Source: Tubulanus polymorphus
Lineage: Eukaryota; Nemertea; Palaeonemertea; Tubulaniformes; Tubulanidae
Direction of reading: 5' to 3'
Length of the DNA stretch: 64,000 nt
Assembly: GCF_964204645.1 (NCBI RefSeq)
Contig: NC_134025.1
Coordinates: forward strand, 17,202,001-17,266,000
The position numbers and the translations under genes were made by a program. Below the pieces are notes generated by a model. It saw only the letters and a program-made list of their open reading frames with translations. It was not told where the DNA came from and did not search any database. Shown one piece after another: positions 10,622-20,005 of the stretch (position 1 is its first letter; each line of letters starts with the position of its first letter).

Positions 10622-12217
10622 ATGGCAGAAGGTGTGGAAGATATTGGAATGGATACTTTTGATAAACCCGGCATAACTGAAGAACAACCACCTGATTTTA
10701 GTGAAACAAGTTTTAATGATGATAATGAGCCAGAATATAATACTAATTTAGGTGAAGATGATGATTATGATGGAATTAATTCCGAATTACGTGAAAAATT
10801 AAATGAAATTAAAATTAAAATAACAGGTGTAGTTGTAAACGAAATATTGCCAAAAGATGTAATAGATGAAATTGGTTCAGAAGAAATTGTAAAACTAATT
10901 TTAAAAGATGATCCATTTTTCATGAATAATTTAGAATTTAAAAATGATGTGTGGTATTATAATCTTGAATTAAATGGTGAAAATGTAAAATTAAGATTAT
11001 CTAAAATGGGACAAGAAAGTATGTATGCACCTAAAATGTTAGCAAGATCTACAATTGAACATTCAAAAGGTGGTTCAGAATTTATCAGAATTATATGGAA
11101 TGCAATCGATAGAATAAATGAAGAAGAACCAATTCCTAAAATTGATATTAACAAATATTCACCATTTGAAAATCCAAATTTAAATCCTGATTTTGATCCA
11201 GAAATGGAAGAATATGGAGATCGATCAGATAGATTAAGATCTTCAACACCAGAAACATCGAGAAGAGATATTCAACAAATTGATAATGATTCAAGTCAAT
11301 TACAATTAGTAAAACATTTTGATAGCATGTTAGATACAATTCATTCATTTGAAGAAGAGATGAATAGTATTTTAGATACGCCCGGTACTGAAACTGGAAT
11401 AAATCGAATACAATCTTTACTTAAAAAAGGACTTCTTAAATTAACTGATGATGAATTGGAAGCATTTCCTGAACAATCACGTAGAGAAATTAAAGGTATT
11501 CAAGAATCAGCTGATAAAATTGTGCGTGATAAAAGTATAAGAGATTTTAAAATTAGAACTTTAGAAAAAGAATTAACTGATAAAAATGAAGAAATAGAAA
11601 AAACAAAATTAGATAGAGATAATAAAGTTATTGAAGAAATCGAATTTAAAAAAAGAAATGCATATTTAGAAAAAGAAAAATATGATTTAGAATATAACAT
11701 AGAATTACAAAAAGAAGAAATTAAATTATTATTAAAATCATATGATTATAATATTGATAGATTAAAAGATATTTTTAAAAGATATCTAATAAAACCAGAT
11801 TCTAGAATATCATTGAAAGATAGAATAAAATTATTATTTAAGTTTGAAGGAATAACAATTCTTTCAATTCTAACAGCTGTAACTATGTTATTTACAACAA
11901 TTGGTTTAGCAATATCAAATGCTTTAGAATCTACTCCTACTCCAAATAAACCAGATAAACCCCCAGATAATAATTCTATACAAGATAAAGTTAAGGATGG
12001 TTTAAAGAAATTAGCAAAATATTTTTGGGAACTATCTAAAAAATCTGCTGCAGCATTGCCAGGAATTATTGCATCAATTGTTGGTTTTATATTGAAATCT
12101 GCAGGAAACATTATTAACTTTGCTGCTGAACATATTATTTTATTTTTAATTACAGTTGTAAGTGCTATTATTTTTGGGCTAGTGAATATGATATCAAAAA
12201 ATATCAAGAAAAAATAA
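10622..12217 (+). CDS. 531-aa coiled-coil protein with C-terminal TM bundle
   Basis: Acidic N-terminus (GMDTFDKPGITEEQPPDF), a variable middle, a coiled coil (roughly residues 310-390, repeated Glu/Lys/Leu), then a TM segment (LSILTAVTMLFTTIGLAI), a Pro-rich linker (STPTPNKPDKPPDNN), an amphipathic helix and two more hydrophobic segments (LPGIIASIVGFILKSAG, ILFLITVVSAIIFGLVNM). Homologues at 32942-34381 and 50510-51611 share the N-terminal 40 residues (P3) and the coil-TM half, while the middle differs. The C-terminal TM arrangement is common in Polinton-encoded proteins of unknown role. Start at TAAATGG. Confidence 0.75.
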   Translation: MAEGVEDIGMDTFDKPGITEEQPPDFSETSFNDDNEPEYNTNLGEDDDYDGINSELREKLNEIKIKITGVVVNEILPKDVIDEIGSEEIVKLILKDDPFFMNNLEFKNDVWYYNLELNGENVKLRLSKMGQESMYAPKMLARSTIEHSKGGSEFIRIIWNAIDRINEEEPIPKIDINKYSPFENPNLNPDFDPEMEEYGDRSDRLRSSTPETSRRDIQQIDNDSSQLQLVKHFDSMLDTIHSFEEEMNSILDTPGTETGINRIQSLLKKGLLKLTDDELEAFPEQSRREIKGIQESADKIVRDKSIRDFKIRTLEKELTDKNEEIEKTKLDRDNKVIEEIEFKKRNAYLEKEKYDLEYNIELQKEEIKLLLKSYDYNIDRLKDIFKRYLIKPDSRISLKDRIKLLFKFEGITILSILTAVTMLFTTIGLAISNALESTPTPNKPDKPPDNNSIQDKVKDGLKKLAKYFWELSKKSAAALPGIIASIVGFILKSAGNIINFAAEHIILFLITVVSAIIFGLVNMISKNIKKK

Positions 12218-12259
12218 TAAAAAATAAACATGATAAAAAATAAATAATTAATTTTTTTG

Positions 12260-12270
12260 TTAAATAAATG
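12260..12270 (+). promoter_or_regulatory. TTAAATAAATG start-codon motif (representative)
   Basis: Representative of a motif that overlaps the start codon of nearly every Polinton gene here: TAAATG, usually TTAAATAAATG or TATATAAATG after a T-run. Seen at 6615, 6986, 8074, 8320, 8768, 9217, 10622, 12268, 13126, 30041, 30401, 30647, 31090, 31540, 32942, 34402, 35679, 36806, 37720, 38257, 51632, 61238, 62072 and 62605 on plus, and at 15022, 16481, 17076, 18008, 24153, 29194 and 40203 on minus. It is identical in core to the poxvirus late promoter TAAAT(G). Whether it acts in transcription or translation is unknown. Confidence 0.6.
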
Positions 12271-13093
12271 GGTGGGAGTTATATCAATCCTTCTAAGAAT
12301 CATAGAATATCTAATGCTATTAAAGCAGAAAGATCACATCATATAATTACTCATAACCCTTCTAATATTAATCCCGATGAAACTTTATATGTTAGAATTC
12401 CTCGATTAACACAAAATACTTTTTATGTTCCAAATAGTATTTATTTATCAGCTGATATAAAAGTAATCGGTTATAATAATAATTATGTTGTTGATAATGT
12501 TGGAAGATATTTGATTAAAAAATTAACTACAAAGATTGGACCAGAAACAGTTTTCTCATTAGATGATTATAATTTATTTATGCATTATAAAGATTTATGG
12601 TTAACTAAAGAAAATAGAAATAATATGATATTTCAAGGCATCCAATCAGAAAACCAAAATAAATTAAGATCAGAAGCTAATAGCGCAATATTAACTAAAT
12701 GTTGATAATTATTATAATCCTGAAATAACAAAAGTAGAAATAACTATCGAAGGAATAGCAAATAAAATATTTTGTCAAGGAATGAGAATGATAGATCAAT
12801 GGCCAGATATTAGAAAACATTTTATGAATGAAAAAGTAAAATCATCTGAAAATTGTAACATTAATCAAATTGATTATTATACCGGTAATAAATACGCATT
12901 ATGGTTAGATTTTAGAACAACGGAGGATAATTCATTACATGGTTCTGGAAAAAAACTACAGAACACTAAAGATGGAATACAATTATTCATGACAAAGAAT
13001 AAAGGAATCAAAAATTTTAAAATGCACATTTATATTATATCTGACGCGCAATTAAATATTGTAAATTCTCAATTAAATAGTGTTATGTATTAA
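12268..13093 (+). pseudogene. Major capsid protein (double jelly-roll), internal deletion
   Basis: Would form the capsid shell. N-terminal half (12268-12705) has LYVRIPRLTQNTFYVPNSIY and VVDNVGRYLIKKLTTKIG, the pattern of Polinton major capsid proteins, where strands of the first jelly roll precede a conserved Lys-Leu/Gly element. The C-terminal part is at 12782-13093. By comparison with the P3 copy, about 430 bases are missing at ~12690-12702, between two GCAATA microhomologies, which brings a stop into frame. Full family length in P3 is about 415 codons. Start at TTAAATAAATGGG. Confidence 0.8.
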
Positions 13094-13125
13094 AATTTTA
13101 ACTTTAATAAAAATTTATATAATAA

Positions 13126-14004
13126 ATGGAAGGAGGTAAAGTATATAAACATATTCCATACATCGATACACATGAAAATAATGATGGTTTATATTATGTA
13201 ATACCTTGTAATATAGCTTTGATATTTGATCCTATTTTCAAAATTTATAAAACTAAACTAAGTTAAATAGAGATCGATAATAATAAAAGTGGTGTTGTTG
13301 ATAATTTAAGTAATGTAATTGATAATAATGTAATACCTTCTAAATCTAATAATGTAATACCTACTACATCTAATAATGTAATACCTACTACATCTAATAA
13401 TGTAATACCTACTACATCTAATAATGTAATACCTTCTACATCTAATTATGTAATACCTTCTACATATAATAATGCAATAATATTAAATGTTAGTAAAAAT
13501 AGAAATTATTGTGATTATTGTAAAGGTGAATTTTCAAACGCTCCATCAAATTGGAATAAACATATGAATACAAATTCACATATTACTAATGTAATAGAAC
13601 GTGTTGGTTTAAAAGAATTTATAGAACATCCATTTAGATATGTTACAAAATTTGTTTCAAATAAAAAAGTAAATGGTAAAGAATTATATGAAGATTTTTT
13701 ATTAGCAACACCTAATAAAGATGAATTAGATTTAACTGATGCTAATGAAATATTAGGATCAAACACTGTAAATGAAATATTAGGAGCAAACACTAATAAA
13801 GATGATAATGAAAATACAGGAAAGCGCATTGATAATAAAGATTCTATGAAACTTAAATCAGAAAATAAAGATATAGTTGAGATGCCTAATAAGTATATCA
13901 ATAAACCAATTATTTATGAAGATACGGTAGAGCATTTGAATAAATTGTTAGGGTCTGATAGTGAAAGTGATTCAGAAATTAATTATCTAACACTCAAAAA
14001 GTAA
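13126..14004 (+). pseudogene. Zinc-finger gene with octapeptide repeats, one stop
   Basis: 292 codons in a single frame, broken only by TAA at 13264-13266 (codon 47). After the stop come about six copies of an eight-residue repeat (SNNVIPTT), then one C2H2-type finger (YCDYCKGEFSNAPSNWNKHM) and an acidic tail rich in Asp/Glu/Asn, ending SDSESDSEINYLTLKK. Start at AATAAATGG. No homologue lies in the P3 or P4 segments present. The role is unknown; finger plus acidic tail would suit a nucleic-acid-binding or regulatory protein. Confidence 0.6.
13324..13467 (+). repeat. 24-bp in-frame minisatellite
   Basis: About six copies of AATAATGTAATACCT plus nine bases encoding SNNVIPTT-type octapeptides. 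The unit is a multiple of three, so copy-number change keeps the frame. Confidence 0.85.
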
Positions 14005-14411
14005 TAAAGGTTAAAAATTGTATAAAATAATAGTAAATAAAAAAGGGGGTTTTAAGTATTAAGGTATTTAATACATATCTAATACGTATCTAATACGTAT
14101 CTAATATGTATCTAATACATATTATTTGAAAATACCTTAAATTATATTTCTTTTTTAAATTTATATTGAAACCTCAGTAATAATAAATAACCTTTATTAT
14201 TTTCAAACTTATTCATATATTTGTTGAAAAAATAAAAATAAATTGGTTGAAAATTGTATAAATAATATTTATTTCAAAAAAGGGGGTTTTAAGTATTTAA
14301 GGTATCTAATAGGGTATCAGGTATTAGGTGGTATCAGGTATTAGGGTATCTAATAGGATATCAGGTATTAGGGTATCTAATAGGGTATCTAATACATAGA
14401 TATATAAATAG
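14005..14411. repeat. Intergenic repeats between convergent gene blocks
   Basis: No gene. AAAAAAGGGGGTTTTAAGTA occurs twice (about 14039 and 14277), each copy followed by a TATCTAATAC-type or GGTATCAGGTATTAG-type short tandem array. Between them is a degenerate duplicate of the 3' end of the ATPase gene (compare 14170-14220 with 14440-14490). This is where the plus-strand and minus-strand gene blocks meet tail to tail, so terminator or recombination roles are possible. Confidence 0.65.
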
Positions 14412-15022
14412 TTATTTTATAAACTTATATTCATATGGAAATTGTAGTCTCAGTAATAATTTTGAACCTTTATTATTCTTTAATTTATTCATATATTCAT
14501 CATGTAATGCAGTAGGTATAATTTGATTTTCTTCCAATGATTGTTGCATAGATTTTTTATCTTTGTTATAAAATAAAACTAGAAATCTAATGTTTTCTCT
14601 AAAGTCTTTAACAATTGAATTATATTTTTGATTTAAAACCCATGTTGTCTCCCAAAATGTCTCCCAGAGAAAGCTAAATAACATAACTCACTTTCTCTCA
14701 CTTTTGAATCATGTAAATTTGCGCAATCATCTATAATGAATAATGTATTTGATCCTTTATAAGTATCAATTGCTATTTTAATACAATTATCTAAATTTTC
14801 TTTTACTGTTTTAGGATCTACTATAATAAACTTTTTTATCTTAACTATATCTCTATTATATGTTTTATTCATTTCATAAGTAGGACAAAATAATATTATA
14901 TTATCAAAATGATTCTTATAAATAGTTTCTAACAAATCTAATATGAAATGTGTTTTACCACAATTGGTTACTCCAGTAACTAACATATTATGCGGTTCGA
15001 ATATAAATAAATCTTTATTCAT
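14412..15022 (-). pseudogene. ATP: Genome-packaging ATPase, frameshifted
   Basis: FtsK/HerA-type packaging ATPase of about 203 aa. Walker A GVTNCGKT (residues ~17-24), Walker B LFIIDDCA (~residue 94-101), and the downstream SGRHF region are visible. A short tandem duplication of CATTTTGGGAGA near 14650 shifts the frame just after SGRHFG; the rest (WVLNQKYNSIVKDFRENIRF) is in another frame. The intact arrangement is visible in the P3 copy at 36806. It starts at AATAAATG and overlaps the end of the integrase gene by 8 bases, suggesting joint expression. Confidence 0.85.
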
Positions 15023-16106
15023 TTATTCTTTTAATTTTACTAGATAAAATCCATTCATTAAATTTATCATCGTATCCTTTATATTTCACCAAAGAATACT
15101 TTTTTCCTTTAAGAGTTTTTGTTTTCAATACTTTTTCTATTTTGTATTCTATTTCATCTGGATTTGGTGCAAGTGATAATTCTTGTTCATAGAAATAACC
15201 TAATATTTCTTCATCTTTTAGATCTTCTAGTTTATAAACAAAAGTTTTAGTTAATATTATCTTTTTAATCTTGAATATTTCTTCAGTAAAATTTGGGGTA
15301 TAACCTTTATAAAATTTTTTTCTATATTTAGATATTCTTACGTGTTGTCCAATTTTAAATTTTGGTTCACCGAAATCGTGTGTAACAAACGCTCCATATA
15401 AATTATTCCAAACTATTTCCGAATTATCTTCTTTTCTAGCTTGTATAGGTTTAATATTTATAGAACTATGTTTAGAATTATTATAACCTTTCACTAAATC
15501 ATCTAATACATCGATATATTTATATGTTTCATTAGCAGTAAAATATTTCCACATTCTAGTTTTCAATGTTTTATTAAATCTTTCTATAATAGATGCTTTT
15601 TTATCTGAATGTGTTGAAAAATAATCTACATCGTTATCAGATAATAGTTTTTTGAAATGTTTGTTATAAAATTCCTTACCTTCATCAAATTGTATCTTAT
15701 CTGGAATAGCTTCTTTAAATATCGATTTAAAAGCATTTGTAACTTCTATTCCAGTTTTATTTTTGATTGGAATTGACCATGGGTATCTACTGAATATATC
15801 TATAACATTTAATATCCAGAAATATCCTTTGTTGTATTCTTCTAAGTTCTTCATGTCAATTAAATCTGCTTGCCATTGTTGATCGATATATGAAACCATA
15901 ACTTTTCTTGTTAAATAAGTTTTATCCATTTTCTTTTGGATTTGATATGTTGGTTGATTTTGTAACCATGATTTTAATTCACCATATTTTATATTACCAT
16001 TTTCTTTATCAGATTTAATTTTATTCCATAATTCTGAAACGCTAGAATATGATACTTCACTTTCTGGGTTATAATATAAAGCTCTTGAATATTGTTCTTT
16101 TTTCAT
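15015..16106 (-). CDS. INT: Retroviral-type integrase with chromodomain, intact
   Basis: 363 aa. Inserts the element and makes the 6-bp duplication. Catalytic acidic residues: D81 in QQWQADLIDM, D141 in IQFDEGKEF, E175 in ASIIERFN. The C-terminus has an SH3-like stretch (FKIGQHVRISKYRKKFYKGY) and a chromodomain-like end (YSLVKYKGYDDKFNEWILSS, residues ~335-355), which in related integrases helps target chromatin. No clear N-terminal HHCC finger is visible. The start lacks the TAAATG motif (AATAAGATG). It is the one complete Polinton enzyme in the window; the copies at 35679 and 60348 are broken. Confidence 0.92.
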   Translation of the reverse strand: MKKEQYSRALYYNPESEVSYSSVSELWNKIKSDKENGNIKYGELKSWLQNQPTYQIQKKMDKTYLTRKVMVSYIDQQWQADLIDMKNLEEYNKGYFWILNVIDIFSRYPWSIPIKNKTGIEVTNAFKSIFKEAIPDKIQFDEGKEFYNKHFKKLLSDNDVDYFSTHSDKKASIIERFNKTLKTRMWKYFTANETYKYIDVLDDLVKGYNNSKHSSINIKPIQARKEDNSEIVWNNLYGAFVTHDFGEPKFKIGQHVRISKYRKKFYKGYTPNFTEEIFKIKKIILTKTFVYKLEDLKDEEILGYFYEQELSLAPNPDEIEYKIEKVLKTKTLKGKKYSLVKYKGYDDKFNEWILSSKIKRINE

Positions 16107-16163
16107 CTTATTTTAATCCATTAATAATAATTTAGATTTAGTTTCAATGATTTTATCATTTGA

Positions 16164-16481
16164 CTAATTTTCTGGTATAATAGGTTTATAATCATTGGAA
16201 TCATCTTTATCATCAGATTTGAATTTTGATTTATATATTACACCGGATAATATAATAATTGTGATTTACCCAATTGTAATATATAAGTAATTATTTCTTC
16301 CACTATTAGAAGAATTAAATGGATTGTTATTTGAATCAATATCAGATAATTTCTGTGATTCATTTATATCAGTTAATTTCTTTTTCTAAGCTTTTTTTAA
16401 TTCTGAAGATCTTTTACCTAATTCTCTTGCCCATTTAATTTGTTTCTCAGATCTAACCTTTTTCTTAACTCCATCACTCAT
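16164..16481 (-). pseudogene. Small basic/TM protein gene with two stops
   Basis: 106-codon frame starting at AATAAATGAG, broken by TAG (16386-16388) and TAA (16266-16268). N-terminal basic part has SEKQIKWARELGKRSSELKKA; further on is one hydrophobic stretch (YLYITIG, ITIIILSGVIY) and an acidic tail. Homologues at 38257-38625 and 62605-63000 share the SQKQIEW and KKA pattern and the TM segment. Overlaps the end of the upstream gene by 8 bases. Function unknown. Confidence 0.68.
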
Positions 16482-17076
16482 TTATTTTAGTTAATTTTTG
16501 TTCTGATTCATTTTCTGTTTCGACGTTTGGTTGTAGTACATCTGTTTCGTTCTTTCCTGATTTATATTCCATAGGCTTGATGTTCGAAAATGTTATGACG
16601 CCAGTAGAAATTAATGTCATAACCGATCCTAATTGAAATGAAGCATAACCAACCCATTTTTGTAATTCAGTCATAACTAAGTAGTCATTTTTCAAATCAC
16701 TATATAATTCATTTTCATCATTAATTGGTATTAACTGGTTACATAACTTAGAATAACATTTGACAATACCATCTGAAATAGAATCATTTATTCTAGCTAA
16801 TCTTGCCTCTTCATAAATCTTCAAATATTTTATTACTTTATCTGGTTTCATAGAGTCTAGTTCTTGAAAAGTAATGATTCTATTTAAAAACTCCTTAGTT
16901 TTTCCACCGGCAATCAATAGTTCTAGATGATGCTTACAATATAAATAGTATTCATAATCTATATTACAATTAACTTGAGCACAATTAGTTACAACCGTAT
17001 CTTTATTATCACTTATACCCAAATCATCTAATGTCTTTTCAATATCAATACTATTCTTACTCGATTTCTTTGACAT
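16474..17076 (-). CDS. 200-aa conserved Polinton protein, hydrophobic C-terminal part
   Basis: Intact ORF starting at TATAAATG. A helical region (YYLYCKHHLELLIAGGKTKEF, RLARINDSISDGIVKCYSKL) is followed by LYSDLKNDYLVMTELQKWVG and a hydrophobic stretch ending MTLISTGVITFSNI. Homologues at 37720 and 62072 conserve exactly these parts, so the gene is real. Similar small helical proteins with a C-terminal hydrophobic patch accompany many Polintons; no function is established. Pairs with the downstream overlapping gene in all three copies. Confidence 0.75.
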   Translation of the reverse strand: MSKKSSKNSIDIEKTLDDLGISDNKDTVVTNCAQVNCNIDYEYYLYCKHHLELLIAGGKTKEFLNRIITFQELDSMKPDKVIKYLKIYEEARLARINDSISDGIVKCYSKLCNQLIPINDENELYSDLKNDYLVMTELQKWVGYASFQLGSVMTLISTGVITFSNIKPMEYKSGKNETDVLQPNVETENESEQKLTKINE

Positions 17077-17331
17077 TTATATTAGAGAAAAAAAGCAAAA
17101 AAATATTATAAGTATTATAAAATGATACTAGTATCTCTTTAGGTTAATACTAAATTGACTAGGTTAGTTAAAGGTAAAGAATTTTAGTATTAGTTATTGT
17201 TTTTTTAGTATTTTTTATTTGTGATATAAAGTATTCTTTTTTGAAAAGAAAATATTAAAAATATAATAGAATTCACTAGCTAGTTGAAGTTATTGTTTTT
17301 TTAATATTTTTTATTTAAAATCTATTATTCT

Positions 17332-18008
17332 TCAACCACTCAATAAAGATTCAACATATTGTTCATTATTTGGATCATTGTTCCATAATTCAATGAATTT
17401 CTTTGCTTTATCTAATTGATCCAAATATAACTGTAAATCTAGTTTATTAGATTAGATTTGATTTTCTTTCTTTTCTAAAGGCCTTAAATTCTTCCAACCC
17501 CAAATAAGTTTTTTATTGTATTCATCATTCATGTTAAATTTAGAAATCGGTAACACGTGATCAATATGAAAGTATTCACCATAATTATCTATATTCATTT
17601 TATCATCGAATTGAAATATAATCCATGATTTGAGAAATTCATCTGAACAACCCAACAAATTAGATAATGTTTCTGAATGTGTTTCTTTGTTGAATAATTG
17701 TGTTAATCTAGATCTTAAGCATTGTTTCACTTTAAAATCAAAATCTGTTTGATATCTTTCTCTCATATATTCTGCCATATAATAATTATAATGTTCTATA
17801 TTATCTTCTCGGTATTGTTTGGTATATAGTTTAAAACAATATTGAGTTTTACAACAATATTGAAAACCATCTTTGCTAATCTTACGCTTACTAAATTCTG
17901 TTAAAGCTACTTTATCTAATTCACACTTAGAACACTTCTTGTAATATATATTTATAACACACCAGTGTTATTTGTAATATTGATAATTTGTGGTTGTTCT
18001 GGTTCCAT
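17332..18008 (-). pseudogene. HNH endonuclease with zinc-ribbon N-terminus (broken)
   Basis: Starts at AATAAATGG. A frameshift near 17955 follows codon 17. The shifted frame reads a zinc-ribbon (KCSKCELDK ... DGFQYCCK) typical of phage and large-virus HNH proteins. The nuclease core is at 17452-17778: YFHIDHVLPISKF, then WKNLRPLEKKEN, i.e. H-I-D-H and the Asn-Leu-Arg-Pro element. An in-frame TAA after ENQI is followed by 39 more open codons to 17332. It could be a homing-type or recombination nuclease. A related N-terminus is at 24038-24153 in P3. Confidence 0.75.
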
Positions 18009-18139
18009 TTATTATATGTATTTTTTACTAAATTGGTTAATATTTTAGAATCCTCTTCCATTTCTTCGACCAACGTCATCCTTTTTCATTCCTCGCTGCT
18101 TTTGATAAATTGTTTCGATTCCTTGATATTTAAATCATA

Positions 18140-18850
18140 CCAGTTACAATATCCGCGCATTCAGGCCCGGTTTGGATCAATGCGCATGCGTTAATCATAA
18201 TTATATATTCATTCTGTAAATTCTGTAAAATAGAAACGACCGAACACAGAAAATATCTAAACGTGTTCGCATTAGGCAAACCGCGCATTCATGCGCGCTT
18301 TTGCTTAATGCGCATGCGTTAATCATAATTATATTTACATAATGAATATATAATTATGTAAATAGAAACGACCGACATGAAATATCTAAACGTGTTCGCA
18401 TTAGGCAAACCGCGCATTCATGCGCGCTTTTGCTTAATGCGCATGCGTTAATCATAATTATATTTACATAATGAATATATAATTATGTAAATAGAAACAA
18501 CCGACATGAAATATCTAAATCATACAACTGAGCAAACCGCGCATTCAGGCCCGGTTTTGCTCAATGCGCATGCGTTAATCATAATTATATATTCATTATG
18601 TAAATAGAAACGACCGACATGAAATATCTAAATCATACAACTGAGCAAACCGCGCATTCAGGCCCGGTTTTGCTCAATGCGCATGCGTTAATCATAATTA
18701 TATATTCATTATGTAAATAGAAACGACCGAACATGAAATATCTGAATCATACAACTGAGCAAACCGCGCATTCGTGCGCGGTTTTGCTCAATGCGCATGC
18801 GCTAATCCTAATTATATATTCATTCTGAATAGAAACGACCGAACATAAAA
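18140..18850. repeat. Hairpin-bearing tandem array near the P2 right end
   Basis: Six copies of a 113-128-bp unit. Each contains AATCATAATTATAT, a run with AGAAACGACCGA, an inverted repeat (GAGCAAACC ... GGTTTTGCTC or the GCAAACCGCG variant) and the near-palindrome TGCGCATGCG. The GC-rich hairpin stands out in an AT-rich element. No reading frame. The position between the last gene and the TIR suggests a cis-acting role (origin, packaging or recombination site), by inference. Confidence 0.85.
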
Positions 18851-19524
18851 ATTCACCAAACAGATTTACACAATACATTATACAAGTTGTTCGGCCGTTT
18901 CTTCCAATACATCATTTGATTTCTATATATAAAATTTATATTTACAAACATTTTTTCAATTGCCGGTAAATATTTTACTATATCAACAAATGTTAAACTT
19001 AATCATTGGAGTCTTAATGTTTTTGAAATTCTTATATAGTTTCTTCGTCGATCTTTTGGCGATTCTTGTGTTTCTTGTGCTAATTTCTATTGGTTCGATA
19101 TCCCCATTGCTGTTGATTCCTCAGTCAGAAAGAGTATCTTGAGTTTCTCTATCACTTCTTGATGCGTATGGCGTTTTATTAATCTAAAAGATATTAGCGG
19201 CAACTCTAGCCATCTAAAAGATATACTAAATACACTTAAATATATCTAAAGGTTTCATATTTAATAGCCCTAATAACTACAAAAAACAGTACTTACATTT
19301 AGATTTAGAATTGTAAACTATAAACTCCTAATTTCGTTTCGAGAGATAGAATATCCTGAGCACAATGTTACAGCGTCTGTTCATTTCTTGCCACGTCATC
19401 TGGTTCCGGTTCTAGAGTGTTCTCTGCACGTTTGTAATAATGAGTCATATGTCTCGGCGTCATAGTAACAGCTGTAACAGCTGTGAATTTATAGATTTAT
19501 TCCATAGCTCTTTACATAGAATGT
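18851..19524. other. Gene-free stretch before the P2 right TIR
   Basis: No supportable gene. It contains an isolated 60-codon hydrophobic ORF (18960-19142, starting with TTG) and short AT-rich direct repeats such as ATCTAAAAGATAT near 19180-19215. I see nothing else. Confidence 0.5.
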
Positions 19525-20005
19525 ATATAGGCTCAAATAGAATCATGTTCTAGTATAAACAGCTATGCATTATTTCAATCACACTTAAATAATATTTTAA
19601 GAGTAATAGGGGTTTAGTTGGTTCAGGTTAAAGGTTGAATGGTCGAGTTCATTAATAACAAAACATTAAAAGTAATTTAAAACTATAATATATTTTCATA
19701 ACCGTGTATATTTCAGTTGAATAATAGAATAATTATTATTATTTGAATATATTTGATTATATGAATTTGTGTATTGTAAATAAATCAATTGGGCGCGGAG
19801 CGGAGCGGTAGCGAAGTGGAGCGACCAATTGATTTAATACAATATGCTTTTTAAATTATTGATATCTTAGAATAAATATTTAGTTTTAATATAAAATGTA
19901 CACGGTTATGAAAATATATTATAGTTTTAAATTACTTTTAATGTTTTGTTTTTAATGAGCTTGACCGTTCGACCTTTGGCCTGAACCAACTAAACCCCTA
20001 TTACT
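19525..20005. repeat. Right TIR of P2, foldback type
   Basis: Near-perfect inverted copy of 2023-2499. It has the same internal foldback arms and the same central AATCAATTGG hairpin, with a longer GC-rich loop (GGAGCGGAGCGGTAGCGAAG) than the left copy. Ends CCCCTATTACT at 20005, followed by CTAATC. Confidence 0.92.

Larger units (their letters stand above)
2023..20005. mobile_element. Complete Polinton/Maverick element P2
   Basis: A 17,983-bp element starting AGTAATAGGGG and ending CCCCTATTACT, with ~480-bp TIRs and a 6-bp duplication. Plus-strand block: PolB, a 117-aa protein, minor capsid candidate, four small membrane-type genes, a 462-aa and a 531-aa membrane protein, major capsid protein and a zinc-finger gene. 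Minus-strand block: ATPase, integrase, two small genes and an HNH nuclease. A hairpin-rich tandem array sits near the right end. Size, TIRs, duplication and gene set match Polintons. Several genes are broken (PolB, capsid, ATPase, HNH), so this copy is not autonomous. It is very AT-rich compared with its surroundings. Confidence 0.95.

Noticed and set aside
10957-12303. Minus-strand ORFs opposite the 531-aa gene and capsid start
   Set aside because: Shadows of the AT-rich plus-strand genes; no start motif.
18140-18850. Tandem units as a CRISPR array
   Set aside because: Units are 113-128 bp with no variable spacers, in a eukaryotic transposon; it is an ordinary tandem array with hairpins.
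18960-19142. 60-codon hydrophobic ORF in P2
   Set aside because: TTG start, no TAAATG motif, no counterpart in P3/P4; composition alone explains hydrophobicity.
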